DNA of 64,000 nucleotides from the NCBI GenBank assembly GCA_016946835.1, contig JACVTC010000011.1, positions 882,501 through 946,500 on the forward strand, given 5' to 3'. Below, one piece after another: positions 12,922-28,499 of this stretch (the first letter of the stretch is position 1; the number at the start of each line of letters is the position of its first letter). Source of the DNA: Neocallimastix lanati (nom. inval.). Taxonomy: Eukaryota; Neocallimastigomycota; Neocallimastigomycetes; Neocallimastigales; Neocallimastigaceae. A program made the position numbers and the translations under genes. Below the pieces are notes generated by a model. That model saw only the letters and a list, made by a program, of their open reading frames with translations, was not told where the DNA came from and ran no database searches.

Positions 12922-13789
12922 ATGCAATCGTTAGAAGGTTATTTGTTTATTTTTTTTTTTTTATTTTGAAATAAATTATTGTATATTTAATAAAAAAAAA
13001 AAAAAATTAAATTAAAATTAAAAAAAAAGCAATTTATTAATATAAAAAGTATATAAATATGTATACATTTATATTTAATAGAACTTAAGAAAACAATAAT
13101 TGTATCACCAACTGAAGATTTACAAAATAGACGAAGACCACATCTTCCATCCGATGACAATCCAAATTACACATATGGTTTAGAAACTAAGTAATGATAT
13201 GAAAAATTCATTATACAAAAATTTATTTTTTTATATTAGAATGTTATTAATCAATGAATAAAAAATTATTATAATATAGATATTCTACTCCAGTTAGTAA
13301 GTTAATATCATATCATTATCAACGAGAATGGGAAAATATGATTATTGAAGGTATTTATGAAAAGAAAAAGAAGGAATATGAAGAAAAGGTAATATTGTTA
13401 ATTATTAAAATAAATAAAATTTTAAATATTTATAAATTTTTAAATTTATATAAATACATTAAAGATGAGAAATGCTAAAGCTAAAGAAAGTAGCTCTACA
13501 AATGAAAATACAGAAACTGTTGTAACCGAAAAATTTAATGAAGGTAACTGTTCTTAATATATATATTTGAAATTAATAAATAAATAAAATAAAAAAAATA
13601 ATAAAAATGAAATAATAATAATAATAATAAAATATCATACAAATATCAGATTACTTATAAATATTTAATATACATTCTATATATTTATAATAAATTTTTT
13701 AAAATTATGCTAACAAATTTACAGATGAAAATAATACCGAAAATGCATGTGCTAATGATGAAAAACCAGTAGAAGAAAAAAAAAAATAG
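12922..13789 (+). CDS. Five-exon gene, 125-residue protein, possibly a flagellar microtubule protein
   Basis: The exons are 12922-12937, 13082-13190, 13280-13388, 13465-13543 and 13725-13789. All splice sites are GT..AG and all phases agree, giving 125 residues from ATG to TAG. The core, YGLETKYSTPVSKLISYHYQ followed by REW, resembles the 'YG..TR.STP...LI...YQREW' block I associate with small ciliary and flagellar microtubule-associated proteins such as the CFAP77 group. The C-terminus is an acidic Glu/Asn/Lys tail. Flagellar function would suit an organism with motile zoospores. The exon structure is strong; the family is a tentative match from memory. Confidence 0.65.
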
Positions 13790-13883
13790 AATCTGAAACT
13801 TTTCATCAATTCACATATGACCGTCAATAATTTAATATAATATTTAAAAATTTTATAATAAAATTAAAATAAAATAAATCTAC

Positions 13884-13943
<60 letters not shown>

Positions 13944-14174
13944 GAAATAAAGAAATAAAGAAATACATATAATATAGTTTTATTCAATATTTTATTTAAC
14001 AAAATAAGTTTAAAAAAAAAAAAAAAAAAAATAAAGGGAAGGAAGAAAGAATATTATCAATTTTCATATATAAACATATAATAAACATTAATAAAAATAT
14101 CATAATAATTAATATAAAAATCATTCAACATAAATTAATATTATTATAAAAATACTTTTCTTTCAATACATATC

Positions 14175-14205
<31 letters not shown>

Positions 14206-14981
14206 TTTTTATGTATTTTGATTAATAATTATTTTTTGTTATGTTGTTATCATCATCATTATTACCATTAATGTATTATATAATTATTTAATAATAATAG
14301 TTATACAGAGAAAAAAAAATTCAAGCATCACTCGGTTAGTTATATTTTTGGTTTAAGAATTTATATGAAAAACAATAAATATTTGATTTTCTATTTCCTG
14401 TATAATATAAATAAAAAGAAGAAAGATTGAAATTATTGTTATTCTTTAAGGAGACTTAAAATTAGAAGAATAAAATTTCTTCATGAATATATTATGAATA
14501 TACTTAATTTTCAAGAAATAAATGGAATAGTTTATTATAAATAACTCATTTATAGAAAAATTTATAGTTCAATTAGCAAAGTGTTATGAGTTTTAAAGAA
14601 ATAAAAAAAAAAATTAATTCAATCAAATATAAATTTTCAAAATGTTTTTAGAGATAAAAATATGGAAAATGAAGAAAACTCATGAAATCTTAAAAAGGTA
14701 CTATAAAGGCCAAATTAAGAATATATGGAACAACATTAGTGCTCATTATTTTATTCTAATAACTCTAATTTGGATTTACCACTTAATAGTTTTGATTTAT
14801 TCTTTAAATCAAAAATATAACATATAAAATTACTATTTAAAAAATTAAAATAATAATGTATAAAAATTATTAAAAAAAATTTTTTTTTTCTTTTTATTTT
14901 CTTTCAATATTCATTTATCATTCAAACAAAATTAATTTTTTTTTTTTTTTTTTTTTTTTAATTCTTTCTACTGACGAAATA

Positions 14982-15025
<44 letters not shown>

Positions 15026-15355
15026 GTTGTTGTTGTTTATTTTTTATTTTTTTTTTTTTTAATAAACTTCATAATTATTAATTAATAAAGTTGATTAAAA
15101 AAATTATTATTAATTAATAAAATAAAATATTGTATTTAAATAATTCAAAAATAAAAAATAAAATAAATTAAAAAAAGTTATTGTTTTTATTATTATTTTT
15201 ATTTTATTCAATATTTTAATTTTAATTTTTTTTTATTTTAGACTAGGAAGAGAATACACTTCCAGTACATTATTAAATATATTTTATGTATTATATTTTT
15301 TTTAAAAAAAAAAAGTTGTATAATTTAAAAAATTAAGTAAAACAAAAAATAATAA

Positions 15356-15402
<47 letters not shown>

Positions 15403-15618
15403 TTATCATAGAAATTTTGTGTAATAAGAATAAAAAATAAATTCAAAAATTAAAGAAATTTATTAAAGAAATTTCGGTCTGATGTATACTTTGTATAGTA
15501 ACATGTTCGCCTGTTAAATTTAAAATAATAATAATAATAATATGAATAAATTAAATTAAAATTATTATAATAATTGATAAATAAATATTTAAATAAAACA
15601 AAACAAAACAAAATATAA

Positions 15619-15669
<51 letters not shown>

Positions 15670-15714
15670 TTGATAAATAAATATTTAAATAAAACAAAAC
15701 AAAACAAAATATAA

Positions 15715-15782
<68 letters not shown>

Positions 15783-16229
15783 AATAAAGATAAAATTAAA
15801 TACGATTTAGAAAATATAATTTTTTTTATTTATTATATTTTATTGTATTTTATATTTTAATTATAATAATATTTATTAATTTTCATATTCATTTAGATTT
15901 TGATAAATTAAATATATTAACAAAAATAATGTTTTATATTTTTATATCTTTTAAAAAATTGTTATAATAAAATATCCATTTTTTAATATAAAGATATTAT
16001 TCAATATTATTATTTAATTTTAATATTCGTGATAATTTATAAAAATTATATAAATATAAATAATTATAAATAATATATTTTGTTGGATTATGTAATAAAA
16101 ATTAAATATTTCGTTTTTTTTATTATTATATACATTTAATTTTTATTATTATTTATTCCATAATAATAAAAGTCATCAAATAATTTAATTTTAATAAAAT
16201 TCCCTTTTTTTATGGTGTTTATAATTTGC
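13790..16229. other. Intergenic AT-rich stretch with tandem poly-A units
   Basis: No convincing gene. It contains (AAT)n at about 13888-13942, (ATT)n at about 14987-15025, a poly-A run at 15361-15397, and a direct duplication at about 15569-15774 in which a roughly 50-bp unit (start TAATAATTGATAAATAAATA) is followed each time by a poly-A tract. A short reading frame at 14642-14827 has no supporting features. Confidence 0.55.
15569..15774 (+). repeat. Two tandem copies of a short unit ending in poly-A
   Basis: Unit 1 (about 15569-15662) and unit 2 (about 15663-15774) share the same roughly 55-bp non-homopolymer part, including AAACAAAACAAAACAAAATA, followed by about 38 and about 55 A residues. 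The shared part appears identical, pointing to a recent duplication. Confidence 0.75.
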
Positions 16230-17280
16230 TTAAAACATGGTATCTGGATTATTGTCTCTGTCTCTGAAAGTGAAAATAGCCAAAACAATAGCAAGAACTA
16301 AGAAAACAAATGAATAAATAAACCAGAAGAATCCCCATACTTGAGCTGGCATACAACCATGACATAATAATTTGGCGAATTTAGATGCATCTGACTCATT
16401 TATCTTATGTAATACAACATCTTCAATAATATCCCAAAGTGAATAGAAACAACTCATTACACTATTAAATATTTATTAAAATTTTTTTATTATTAAATTT
16501 TTATAAATTTCCAATTATAATATTAAAATTATAGTTTAAAAATTTATTAAAACATTTTTATTATTAAATTTTTATAATTTTCCAATGATAATATTAAATT
16601 AAATTTTAAATTGTATTATTTACTCACCCTAAGAATAAAACAAAGTATATTAAGTACTTAGCACCTTCCAAATACCACATTAAACCAATTAAAGCAACAA
16701 AACAAACAGTGATGATTCTAACTATCCAATTTTTAGCATACCATAATAATAAAAGCATACAAACGCAAATAACTACAGCACAAATCTTACTTGCCATTTC
16801 ATTAAATCCACAGAAAATCATAAGTGCACCAAATAATGAACTACCAATGTAACCAGCTGGAAGAGTAATCCATTGTTTACCACCTCTCATAGTACAGCAA
16901 CCACCTTCATCTGCATCAATTTTAATAGATTCAATTTTTGCACCAGTTAATTTACCTGCAATTGCATGTGATAATTCGTGAAGACCAACAGTAAATATCT
17001 TTATTTTTTTTTAAATTATAACAATTTAATTTAGTTATTACCATTAAATTAATTTAAATAATATTAATTTTAATATATTTATATTCATTTTTAATAATAT
17101 TATAAATTTTTTATATTATTTTATAAAATATTTTACTTTAAATGGCCATAGTATAGTTTTCAAGTATTTTACATTCCAAAAGATTAAAATTACAACAATA
17201 TATATACCAATTATAATTAAGGTTGTAGTTTGTTGTTCTGTTGGCTTAAAATCTTCTTTTTTTGGTGCAATTGGTGCCAT
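16230..17280 (-). CDS. M50B-like membrane zinc metallopeptidase
   Basis: Three exons on the minus strand, 17137-17280, 16628-16998 and 16230-16461, join in phase to give 248 residues. The first exon starts MAPIAPKKED and carries the first membrane helix (about residues 20-36). Exon 2 opens with FTVGLHELSHAIAGKLTGAK, where HELSH (residues 55-59) is the HExxH zinc motif of the peptidase M50B-like family. Further hydrophobic segments lie at about 85-105, 115-150 and 155-172, and a last one near residues 218-238. A fungal protein of about 250 residues with this layout fits the family. The substrate is unknown; the location is an internal membrane by inference. Confidence 0.85.
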
Positions 17281-17572
17281 GATGACTTCTTCTTATTAAG
17301 TAATTTCAATAATTAATTTATTCTTTTTATTCTGTATTATATATATAATAAAATATTTGAGAAAATAAAACTTATTATTTTCATATTCTATATTAATTTA
17401 TTATAATTTTATTATTTATTTACTTCTAAATATTTATTTACCAATATATAAATAATATTTTAAAATAATCTAATACAAAATAAAAAATATTTTTAATTTA
17501 AATTATATTTATTTTTACTTTAATTTATAATAATCAATAATAGTTCAATTTTTTGTTTTTTAATTTTCTTTT

Positions 17573-17616
<44 letters not shown>

Positions 17617-18027
17617 TATAATAAAGCTAGTTAAATATTTTATTTTAAAATAAGAAAAAAAAAAAAAAACTTTAAGCTTTCTTAAACTGTTTCATATAAA
17701 CTTAACCAATAATATATTGTATACTCTTATCTTTTTATATTAAATATTCAAATATATGAAAATTCTTAAATATTATAAATTAATTTTAATAAAATTAATA
17801 TAATATTTTTAATATTATTTTTATTTTTTATATTTATTAATGTTATTATTATATAATTTTTACTATTACTTATAATTAACTTGTTTATGATGATATTTTT
17901 TCTTTTTTTCTTTTTTTCTTTTTTTCTTTCTTTTTTTCCTTCTTTTTTTCTTTAATATATATATATAATAATATACAATAATAATTTATTTTTTTATTTT
18001 TATTTTTTTTTTACAAATATATTCAAT

Positions 18028-18125
18028 ATGTGTGAAAGCATGTGCAGATGCATGTTGGAAATGGTAGGCCTTAGAGTGCCTGTTTCCAGGCATACACCAA
18101 CATGAGTAAGAGTAACTCCCACGAT
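18028..18125. other. GC-richer block with nested stems, candidate structured RNA
   Basis: In a region otherwise about 10-15% G+C, this block has balanced composition. CATGTTGG at 18051-18058 pairs perfectly with CCAACATG at 18097-18104, enclosing the hairpin TGCCTG-TTTC-CAGGCA at 18077-18092. An H-box-like AGAGTA follows shortly after. There is no long reading frame. It could be a small non-coding RNA or a fragment of a mobile element; I cannot assign a family. Confidence 0.35.
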
Positions 18126-18624
18126 GTTTGTTAAATAAAATAATAAATTTTTATATTATTATACCTTAATATTTAGTAATTAATTATATTATATATACAT
18201 AAAAATTTTTTTAATACTAGTTTTTTAAACATTTGTTTTAAATATAAATTTATTAAAATTATTAAATTGTAGCTATTTTAAATCTTTAATATATATATAT
18301 TATATTAACATTAAATTTATATATATATTTAATATATACAGTAAATAATTTAATATATGATACGTACAATATTTAACTCTGAAAATGTAATTGGAATAAT
18401 GTCAAATCTATTATATATAAAAGGTTTTGTATTACTTTTCTCATTATATAAACTTTATAATATATTAAATTCAATTTACGTTTATGTGGCAACAATTATT
18501 ATAATATATAATAATTTATATTGAGCCAATTTAATTTTATTAGAATTAAAAAATTTTTTTAATATATAAAAATTATATTTTAATAAATTATTAAATAATA
18601 ATTTAAAAAAAATAATAATAAATT

Positions 18625-18729
<105 letters not shown>

Positions 18730-19391
18730 GAAAATATGATAATATAAAGTATGATAATAATAATAATAATAAATAAATAATAATCATAATAACAAAAAAT
18801 TTTTAATACTAATAAATATAAAAAAAAATAATTATTATAATAATACATTAAAAAGACATTAAAATATAAAACGCTTGATGAATGTTACACATATAAACTT
18901 TATGTCAGAGTACTATAAATAAATAATAAAAAATGATAATATATAGAATAGCAACTTAAAACAATAGAATTATTTTTTTAGGACGAAAATTCACTTTCTT
19001 TGCTTTATTATTTATTTAATATTAATAGCGTTTTGTAATATAATTGCTTTTTAATTATATAATTCAATTAAATATATGAAAAATATGTATTGAACTTGTA
19101 ATTGAGCCATTATTTAACAAAAGTTACAGTGTTCTTATTTATTTATTGAAGATGTATTATTAAAAAATAATAAAAATAAAACATAATAATTAGGAATACA
19201 AGATGCTATTTATAATACCAGTATGACTCCATTGATTACTATTGGATTTTTTTTTTTTTTTTTTTTTTCATTCTTTTAAAATAATTCAGTAAAATTATAT
19301 TATCATTATTATTATTACTTTGAAGTTGTACTATTTTAAATATATAATTATATATATTAAAAATTGCAACACAAACATAATCTTTTTTTTA

Positions 19392-19530
19392 TTTAAAAAC
19401 CAACACTGTAATGTATTATTTTTAAATAAATCAATTTATTTATTATATATTTATATTTACATTTAGTGATAAATATATAATAAATAAATTGATTTATTTT
19501 AAAATAATGTATTGTAGTGTTTGTTTTTAA
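19392..19530. repeat. Long imperfect inverted repeat (hairpin or MITE-like)
   Basis: The left arm, about 19392-19452 (starts TTTAAAAACCAACACTGTAA), is nearly the reverse complement of the right arm, about 19470-19530 (ends GTAGTGTTTGTTTTTAAA), with a short spacer. About 60-bp arms with only a few mismatches are far beyond chance even in AT-rich DNA. It may be a foldback/MITE remnant. Confidence 0.8.
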
Positions 19531-20406
19531 ACTATAAATTAAATTTTACAAATTTCCATTTAATATAATATTCTAAAACTTTTTATTATTCATATTACAA
19601 TTATAGTTATTATTATTTATTTTATCATCACTACTATATAATATATTGAATTATCTCTCATATTCAAAATTTTATCTTCTTGTTATTACTAACTTTAACA
19701 ATTTAAGAAACTATTAGTGTTTATAATATAGGTTCTATAATATTAACAAATTGGTAAAGCAAAACCTTTAAATACTATGTTTGCTATTAACTGACCATTA
19801 TACTACTTACAGAGTAACATGTTTCATAATTGTATAAAAAATAAGAGATGTTCAATAAAGTAAAATTTATATTTAAAACCAATAATATATATTTATATAT
19901 ATTATATTTATAAACTATATATTATTTGAAGAAAATTATGATTTAAAATAATTATTAAGATATTTTAATTTTTATTACATCTATTCTTATTATTAATATA
20001 GATCAATCTTTAGAAACCAAAAATTTAACATTATAACCAATATTTAATATATATTATATATTTTTAATATATTATACATATATTTATTATATTTTTCTCA
20101 TCTTGGTTGAATAATATAGTTGTATTAATTAATACTTTTTATAAAAACTTTTATATCTACTAATTTTGATTATATATTAAATATTATAATACATAATATA
20201 TATATTATTGTTTATATTATGTTGATATTTGAAATATATTTATTATAATAACATATAACAGTACATATTGTTTAAAGTATAAAAAAAAATAATTATGATA
20301 TGATATATAAATAAAAAAAATATTAAATTAAGAATAGATGTATCCTTTATATTATAGTTTATAAATAATGATAATAGAAAAACGAATACATTTTAATAAT
20401 ATGCAT

Positions 20407-21090
20407 TCAAACAGCTATACTTGATTCTTCTTCTTTTAATACTTGTTCCAATACATATTTCATACCAGATTTATCAGAATCAGATATAATAAATTTATTA
20501 TTAACTACATAGTGAGGAATACTACGAATACCTCTATCAGATGCTTCTTCTTCATCCTTTCTTACTTCATTTGAATAATCTTTTCCTTTTAAAATCTTTA
20601 TAGAATCTTTTTTATCGATTCCAACCTTTTCTGCAATATTAACCAATATATCTCTATCAGAAATATTCAAATTTTCAGAAAAGTAGGAAATAAACACAAG
20701 TTTAATAAATTTATTAACATCTTTTCCTTGACTGACAATATATTTAGCTAGTCTATGAGCATCAAATGTATTAGTAAATTTTACATCCGCAAATTTCACA
20801 ACAATACCTTCTTCATTTCCTATACCAGATATTCTATCAATACGATCACGAGCTCCTTCAATTGATAATCCATTTTTTTTTGCAAAAATCTCTTCCATTT
20901 TTAATTTTTGTTTTTTCGGTGCATCTTTATCTAATTGAAATGCTTTCATTTCAAAATCAACTCTATCCTTTATATTTAGCTCTTCTAATACCTTTTCTAA
21001 ACGTTTGTCACCAATATAACAAAATGGACAACTAAAATCTAACCAATGAACAATTTTTATTCTGGATTTAGCTTGAGTTGTATTTTCCAT
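20407..21090 (-). CDS. DsbA-family (FrnE-like) thiol oxidoreductase
   Basis: This intronless gene encodes 227 residues. The N-terminal thioredoxin-fold strand is followed by the redox motif CPFC at residues 21-24 (HWLDFSCPFCYIGDKRLE). The middle, with DAHRLAKYIVSQGK, is the helical insertion typical of FrnE-type DsbA proteins (Pfam DSBA). Near the C-terminus GIRSIPHYVVNNKFIISDSD carries the cis-proline loop. There is no signal peptide, so a cytosolic disulfide or detoxification role is likely by family. The absence of introns among intron-containing neighbours and the bacterial-type family make bacterial origin plausible, which a phylogeny would have to confirm. Confidence 0.85.
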   Translation of the reverse strand: MENTTQAKSRIKIVHWLDFSCPFCYIGDKRLEKVLEELNIKDRVDFEMKAFQLDKDAPKKQKLKMEEIFAKKNGLSIEGARDRIDRISGIGNEEGIVVKFADVKFTNTFDAHRLAKYIVSQGKDVNKFIKLVFISYFSENLNISDRDILVNIAEKVGIDKKDSIKILKGKDYSNEVRKDEEEASDRGIRSIPHYVVNNKFIISDSDKSGMKYVLEQVLKEEESSIAV

Positions 21091-21391
21091 TTTTATTCCT
21101 AATATTAAAATTATTATTATTATTTTTTTCCATAAGCATTTATTTATATTAATACTACAAAGGAATACATAAAATATTTATTGCAAATTATATTATTTTA
21201 AAATGACATATATATACCTTTTATTTTATATTAAAAATATGAATATAAATAAACGAAAGCAATTATTAATTTAAAAATAAAATAAAAAAAAAATAAAAAA
21301 AAAAAAATAAAATAAAAAACAAAAATAAAAATAAAAATAATAATTGTAAATTTTTTTTTACTGGATTAAAACATTAAAATTTTAAGCTTTA

Positions 21392-21425
<34 letters not shown>

Positions 21426-22280
21426 GTATTTAGAATTTTTAAAGTTAATGCAATGCTTAATTAGGATTAAATTTAATACATTTTTATTTTTACTAAAAAT
21501 AGAAATTTTTAAAATATACATGAATTGAATAAAATTAGTTACCCTAACATTTAGTTTTTTCTTAAGTTTTAATGTTTTATTTACCTATATTAATAAATAA
21601 ATTTTTACACTATGGTGTAACAATAAAATGGTATATTTTTATAAGAATAAGTTTTATAGTTATTTTTATTATGGATTAATCTTTTCAATACTTATAATTA
21701 AAAATTGAATGATTTTTAATAATGAAACTAACATAAATTTATGATTCAATTTCAATTGGGAAATTATTAATTAAAACTTTTTTTTAATGTAATGGATAAT
21801 ATTGAAATAAAATATAAAAAGAGTATGACATTTGAATATTATAATCATCTTTATCTATTGGTTTATTTAAACTAAATTGAATTAAAATTAGAATAATGAA
21901 TAAAAAGCTTATATTTAAGAAAATATTTATTTTATTTTATTTTTTAAATTATTAATATTCATTTATGATTTAAATATATTTTTATATATTTAAGAATTTC
22001 CATCTCTTGATTCTACTTTTTATTTTTTTCCCATTAAAGGTTCTGAATTAATTTTTATTTGATTGTTTTCATATAAACTAATAGATAGTGTTTGCGATAT
22101 ACATATGAATATTAATATTAATAATACAAATACTAAAGATATATTTTAATAAATAACTATGCTTGTTATGTCCAATAAATACTTTGATTATATACTTCCA
22201 CAACTTTTACTCAGTAGTGTGGAAATGTTTTACTTATTAAGATTTTATTATGTATGTTAGAAATAACAGCCGTTTTTATA

Positions 22281-22312
<32 letters not shown>

Positions 22313-22549
22313 AAACATTAACATTAACTTAGTAAATTATTATTATTTTTTTTAATTTCAATTTTTATTTTTATTTCTATTGCTTTACATTTATTTTTTT
22401 TTTTTTTTTGTATAAAATTGAATTCAATTTTTTATTATTTATTATATTTGATTTTACTTATTTAATTCATTTTAAGGATAGTTATATAAAATAATAATAT
22501 AATTAAAATAAACTATTTATAAATATAAATATATAATTTTTTTTTTCTT
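21091..22549. other. Intergenic AT-rich stretch
   Basis: This region lies between the start of the DsbA-like gene and the 3' end of Hsp70. It holds T and A homopolymers (about 21399-21425, 22279-22315) and otherwise AT-rich sequence; I see no gene or repeat that I can support. Confidence 0.5.
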
Positions 22550-24928
22550 TTAATCAACCTCCTCTACAGTTGGACCACTGTCATTACTAGCACTAGTACC
22601 TGGGAAGCCATCTGGTGTAGCACCACTAGTACCTCCCGCAGCTTGATAAACTTTCATCATAATTGGATTAGCAATTTCTTCTAATTGTTTTTGATGATGA
22701 TCATATTCTTCTTTAGTAGCTTCTTGATTATGATCTAACCATTCAATTGTTTCATCAATGACCTTGTTTAATTTATCTTTATCAGCAGCCTCAATATGTG
22801 GGGCAATCTTTTCGTCTTGAATGGAATTACGTAGATTATAAGCATAACTTTCTAAAGCATTCTTGGCTTGAACTCTTTGAGCAACAGCTTCATCTTCAGC
22901 TTTATACTTTTCAGCATCACTAACCATACGCTCAATTTCTTCCTTTGATAATCTACCCTTATCATTAGTAATTGTAATTTTATTTGATTTACCTGTTGTT
23001 TTATCAAGTGCAGAAACGTTTAAGATACCATTGGCGTCAATATCAAATGTTACTTCAATTTGTGGAATGCCACGTGGAGCTGGTGGAATACCAGTTAATT
23101 CGAATTTACCTAATAAGTTGTTATCCTTAGTTAAAGAACGTTCACCTTCATAAATTTGAATAAGAACTCCTTGTTGGTTATCAGCATAAGTAGAGTAAAC
23201 ATCAGATTTTTTAGTCGGAATAGTCGTATTACGTTTAATTAATGATGACATCACACCACCAGCAGTTTCAATACCAAGAGAAAGTGGGGTAACATCTAAT
23301 AGTAGTAAATCTTGAGTTTTTTCAGAAGTATCACCAGAAAGAATAGCAGCTTGAACAGCAGCACCGTAGGCAACAGCTTCATCTGGATTAATAGATTTAT
23401 TTGGTTCTTTTCCATTAAAGAAATCTGAAACAAGTTTTTGAACCTTTGGAATACGAGTTGATCCTCCAACTAAAACAATTTCATCAATACTACTCTTATC
23501 AAGTTTAGCGTCACAAATAACCTTTTCCACTGGTTCGATTGTAGAACGAAAAAGATCTTGACAAAGTTCTTCGAATCTAGCACGCGTAATTGAAGTATAA
23601 AAATCAATACCTTCAAAAAGAGAATCAATTTCAATAGAAGTTTGAGTAGAAGAAGATAAAGTACGTTTAGCACGTTCACAAGCAGTTCTAAGACGACGAA
23701 GAGAACGTGCATTACCAGTTATATCTTTTTTGAACTTACGTTTGAACTCTTGTGCAAAGTGGTTAACAAGTCTATTATCGAAATCTTCACCACCTAAATG
23801 AGTATCACCAGCAGTAGCCTTAACTTCAAAAATACCATCTTCAATAGTTAAAAGTGAAACATCAAATGTACCTCCACCAAGATCAAATATTAAAACATTC
23901 TTTTCTCCAACTACCTTCTTGTCAAGACCATAAGCGATAGCGGCAGCTGTTGGTTCATTAATGATACGAAGTACATTAAGACCAGCAATAAGACCAGCAT
24001 CTTTAGTAGCTTGACGTTGAGAATCATTAAAATAAGCTGGAACAGTAATAACAGCATTAGTGATTTTACCACCTAAATAAGCTTCCGCAGTATCTTTCAT
24101 TTTTAAAAGAACCATTGAAGAAATTTCTTCAGGTGTGAAATCTTTAGTTTCACCTTTGAATTCAACTTGAATATATGGTTTTCCGCTCTTTTCAATAACT
24201 TTAAAGGACCAATGTTTCATATCAGATTGGACTTCTGGATCGTTAAAACGACGACCAATAAGACGTTTGGCATCAAAAACAGTGTTATGTGGATTCATTG
24301 CTACTTGATTCTTAGCAGCATCACCTATAAGACGTTCAGTTTCAGTAAAACCTACATATGATGGTGTTGTACGATTACCTTGGTCGTTTGGAATAATTTC
24401 AACACGATCATTTTGCCAAACACCAACACAGGAATAAGTAGTACCTAAATCTGTATTTATAAAAGTATTATGGTTGAATTATTTTATTAATTCTTATTAT
24501 CTTTAAATTAATTGAATGTAATTAATTTTTATTAATGTTACTTTTAGAAATATATTATATTTCATTACTGTTTATTTTAATTAAATCCTTTAAAATATTT
24601 TAATATAAATGAAATTATATTTTGTAATTTAATATTAATATCATTAATTTTAAACATTGTATTCAATTCATTAAATATTCTATTTTTTCCATTCTCACTA
24701 ATTTATATTAAAAATAATAACATTAATAATATTAATAATATTAATAATATACTTATTAATACCATCTTTTGTTCCTTTAGATAAAATTTATTAATATTAT
24801 TATTGTTTTTGTTCCATTGATTTTTCAAATTTTGTTACATTTATCTTTAATAAATTATCATATTACATAAAATTCAAAATTTTATTTTTTTTTATTTATT
24901 ATTTACCAATTCCAATAGCTTTAGACAT
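22550..24928 (-). CDS. Cytosolic Hsp70 chaperone (SSA type)
   Basis: Two exons, 24907-24928 and 22550-24450, with a 455-nt intron, join in phase to give 640 residues beginning [19 protein letters not shown]. The ATPase domain shows the phosphate-1 motif [25 protein letters not shown] and [16 protein letters not shown]. The linker [19 protein letters not shown] leads to the substrate-binding domain, and the C-terminus ends GPTVEEVD. That tail is the cytosolic TPR-co-chaperone docking signal and argues against a mitochondrial or ER form. The gene is more GC-rich and less repetitive than its surroundings, as expected of a highly expressed gene. I could not identify a clear heat-shock element upstream. 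Confidence 0.97.
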
Positions 24929-25416
24929 TTTTTAATTCCCATTTATTAGATGGATTATTTTTATAATTATAATATATTTATAGTTAATTCATTTTATTTT
25001 TATTTTTATTTTATTTATTTTTTTTAAAAAAAAAATTATATATATATATAATTAAAAATTGTTAAAATTTTAATTAATTTTAATAAAATTTCATCAATTA
25101 TATAATTTATTAAATATATTTTGATAATAAATTACATTAAATTATAGTTCTATATAATTAAATAATATGAATATATTATTAAAACCTTAAACTCTAATTA
25201 TATAATATTTAACATAAATATTATAATTATATGTTAATTTTGTTAGTTTTAAAAATTAATATATAGATATTAATACTATATATTTATTTTCTCTTGTAAA
25301 TAATAATGTTAATACAATAAAGATATCAATATTTACTTTCTAATAAAAAAAATTTTTTTAAAAAATATTGTATATTATTAAATTTTATTAAATTATATTA
25401 TTATTAATTATGTAAA
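24929..25416. other. Hsp70 upstream region, AT-rich
   Basis: About 490 bp between the Hsp70 start codon and the stop of the RING gene. It holds only AT-rich sequence with A/T runs; no clear GAA/TTC heat-shock arrays were seen. It must contain the Hsp70 promoter by position. Confidence 0.4.

Positions 25417-28499
<3,083 letters not shown>

Noticed and set aside
14642-14827. 61-residue reading frame
   Set aside because: No start context, splice partner, domain or composition signal; hydrophobic AT-rich translation is expected by chance here.
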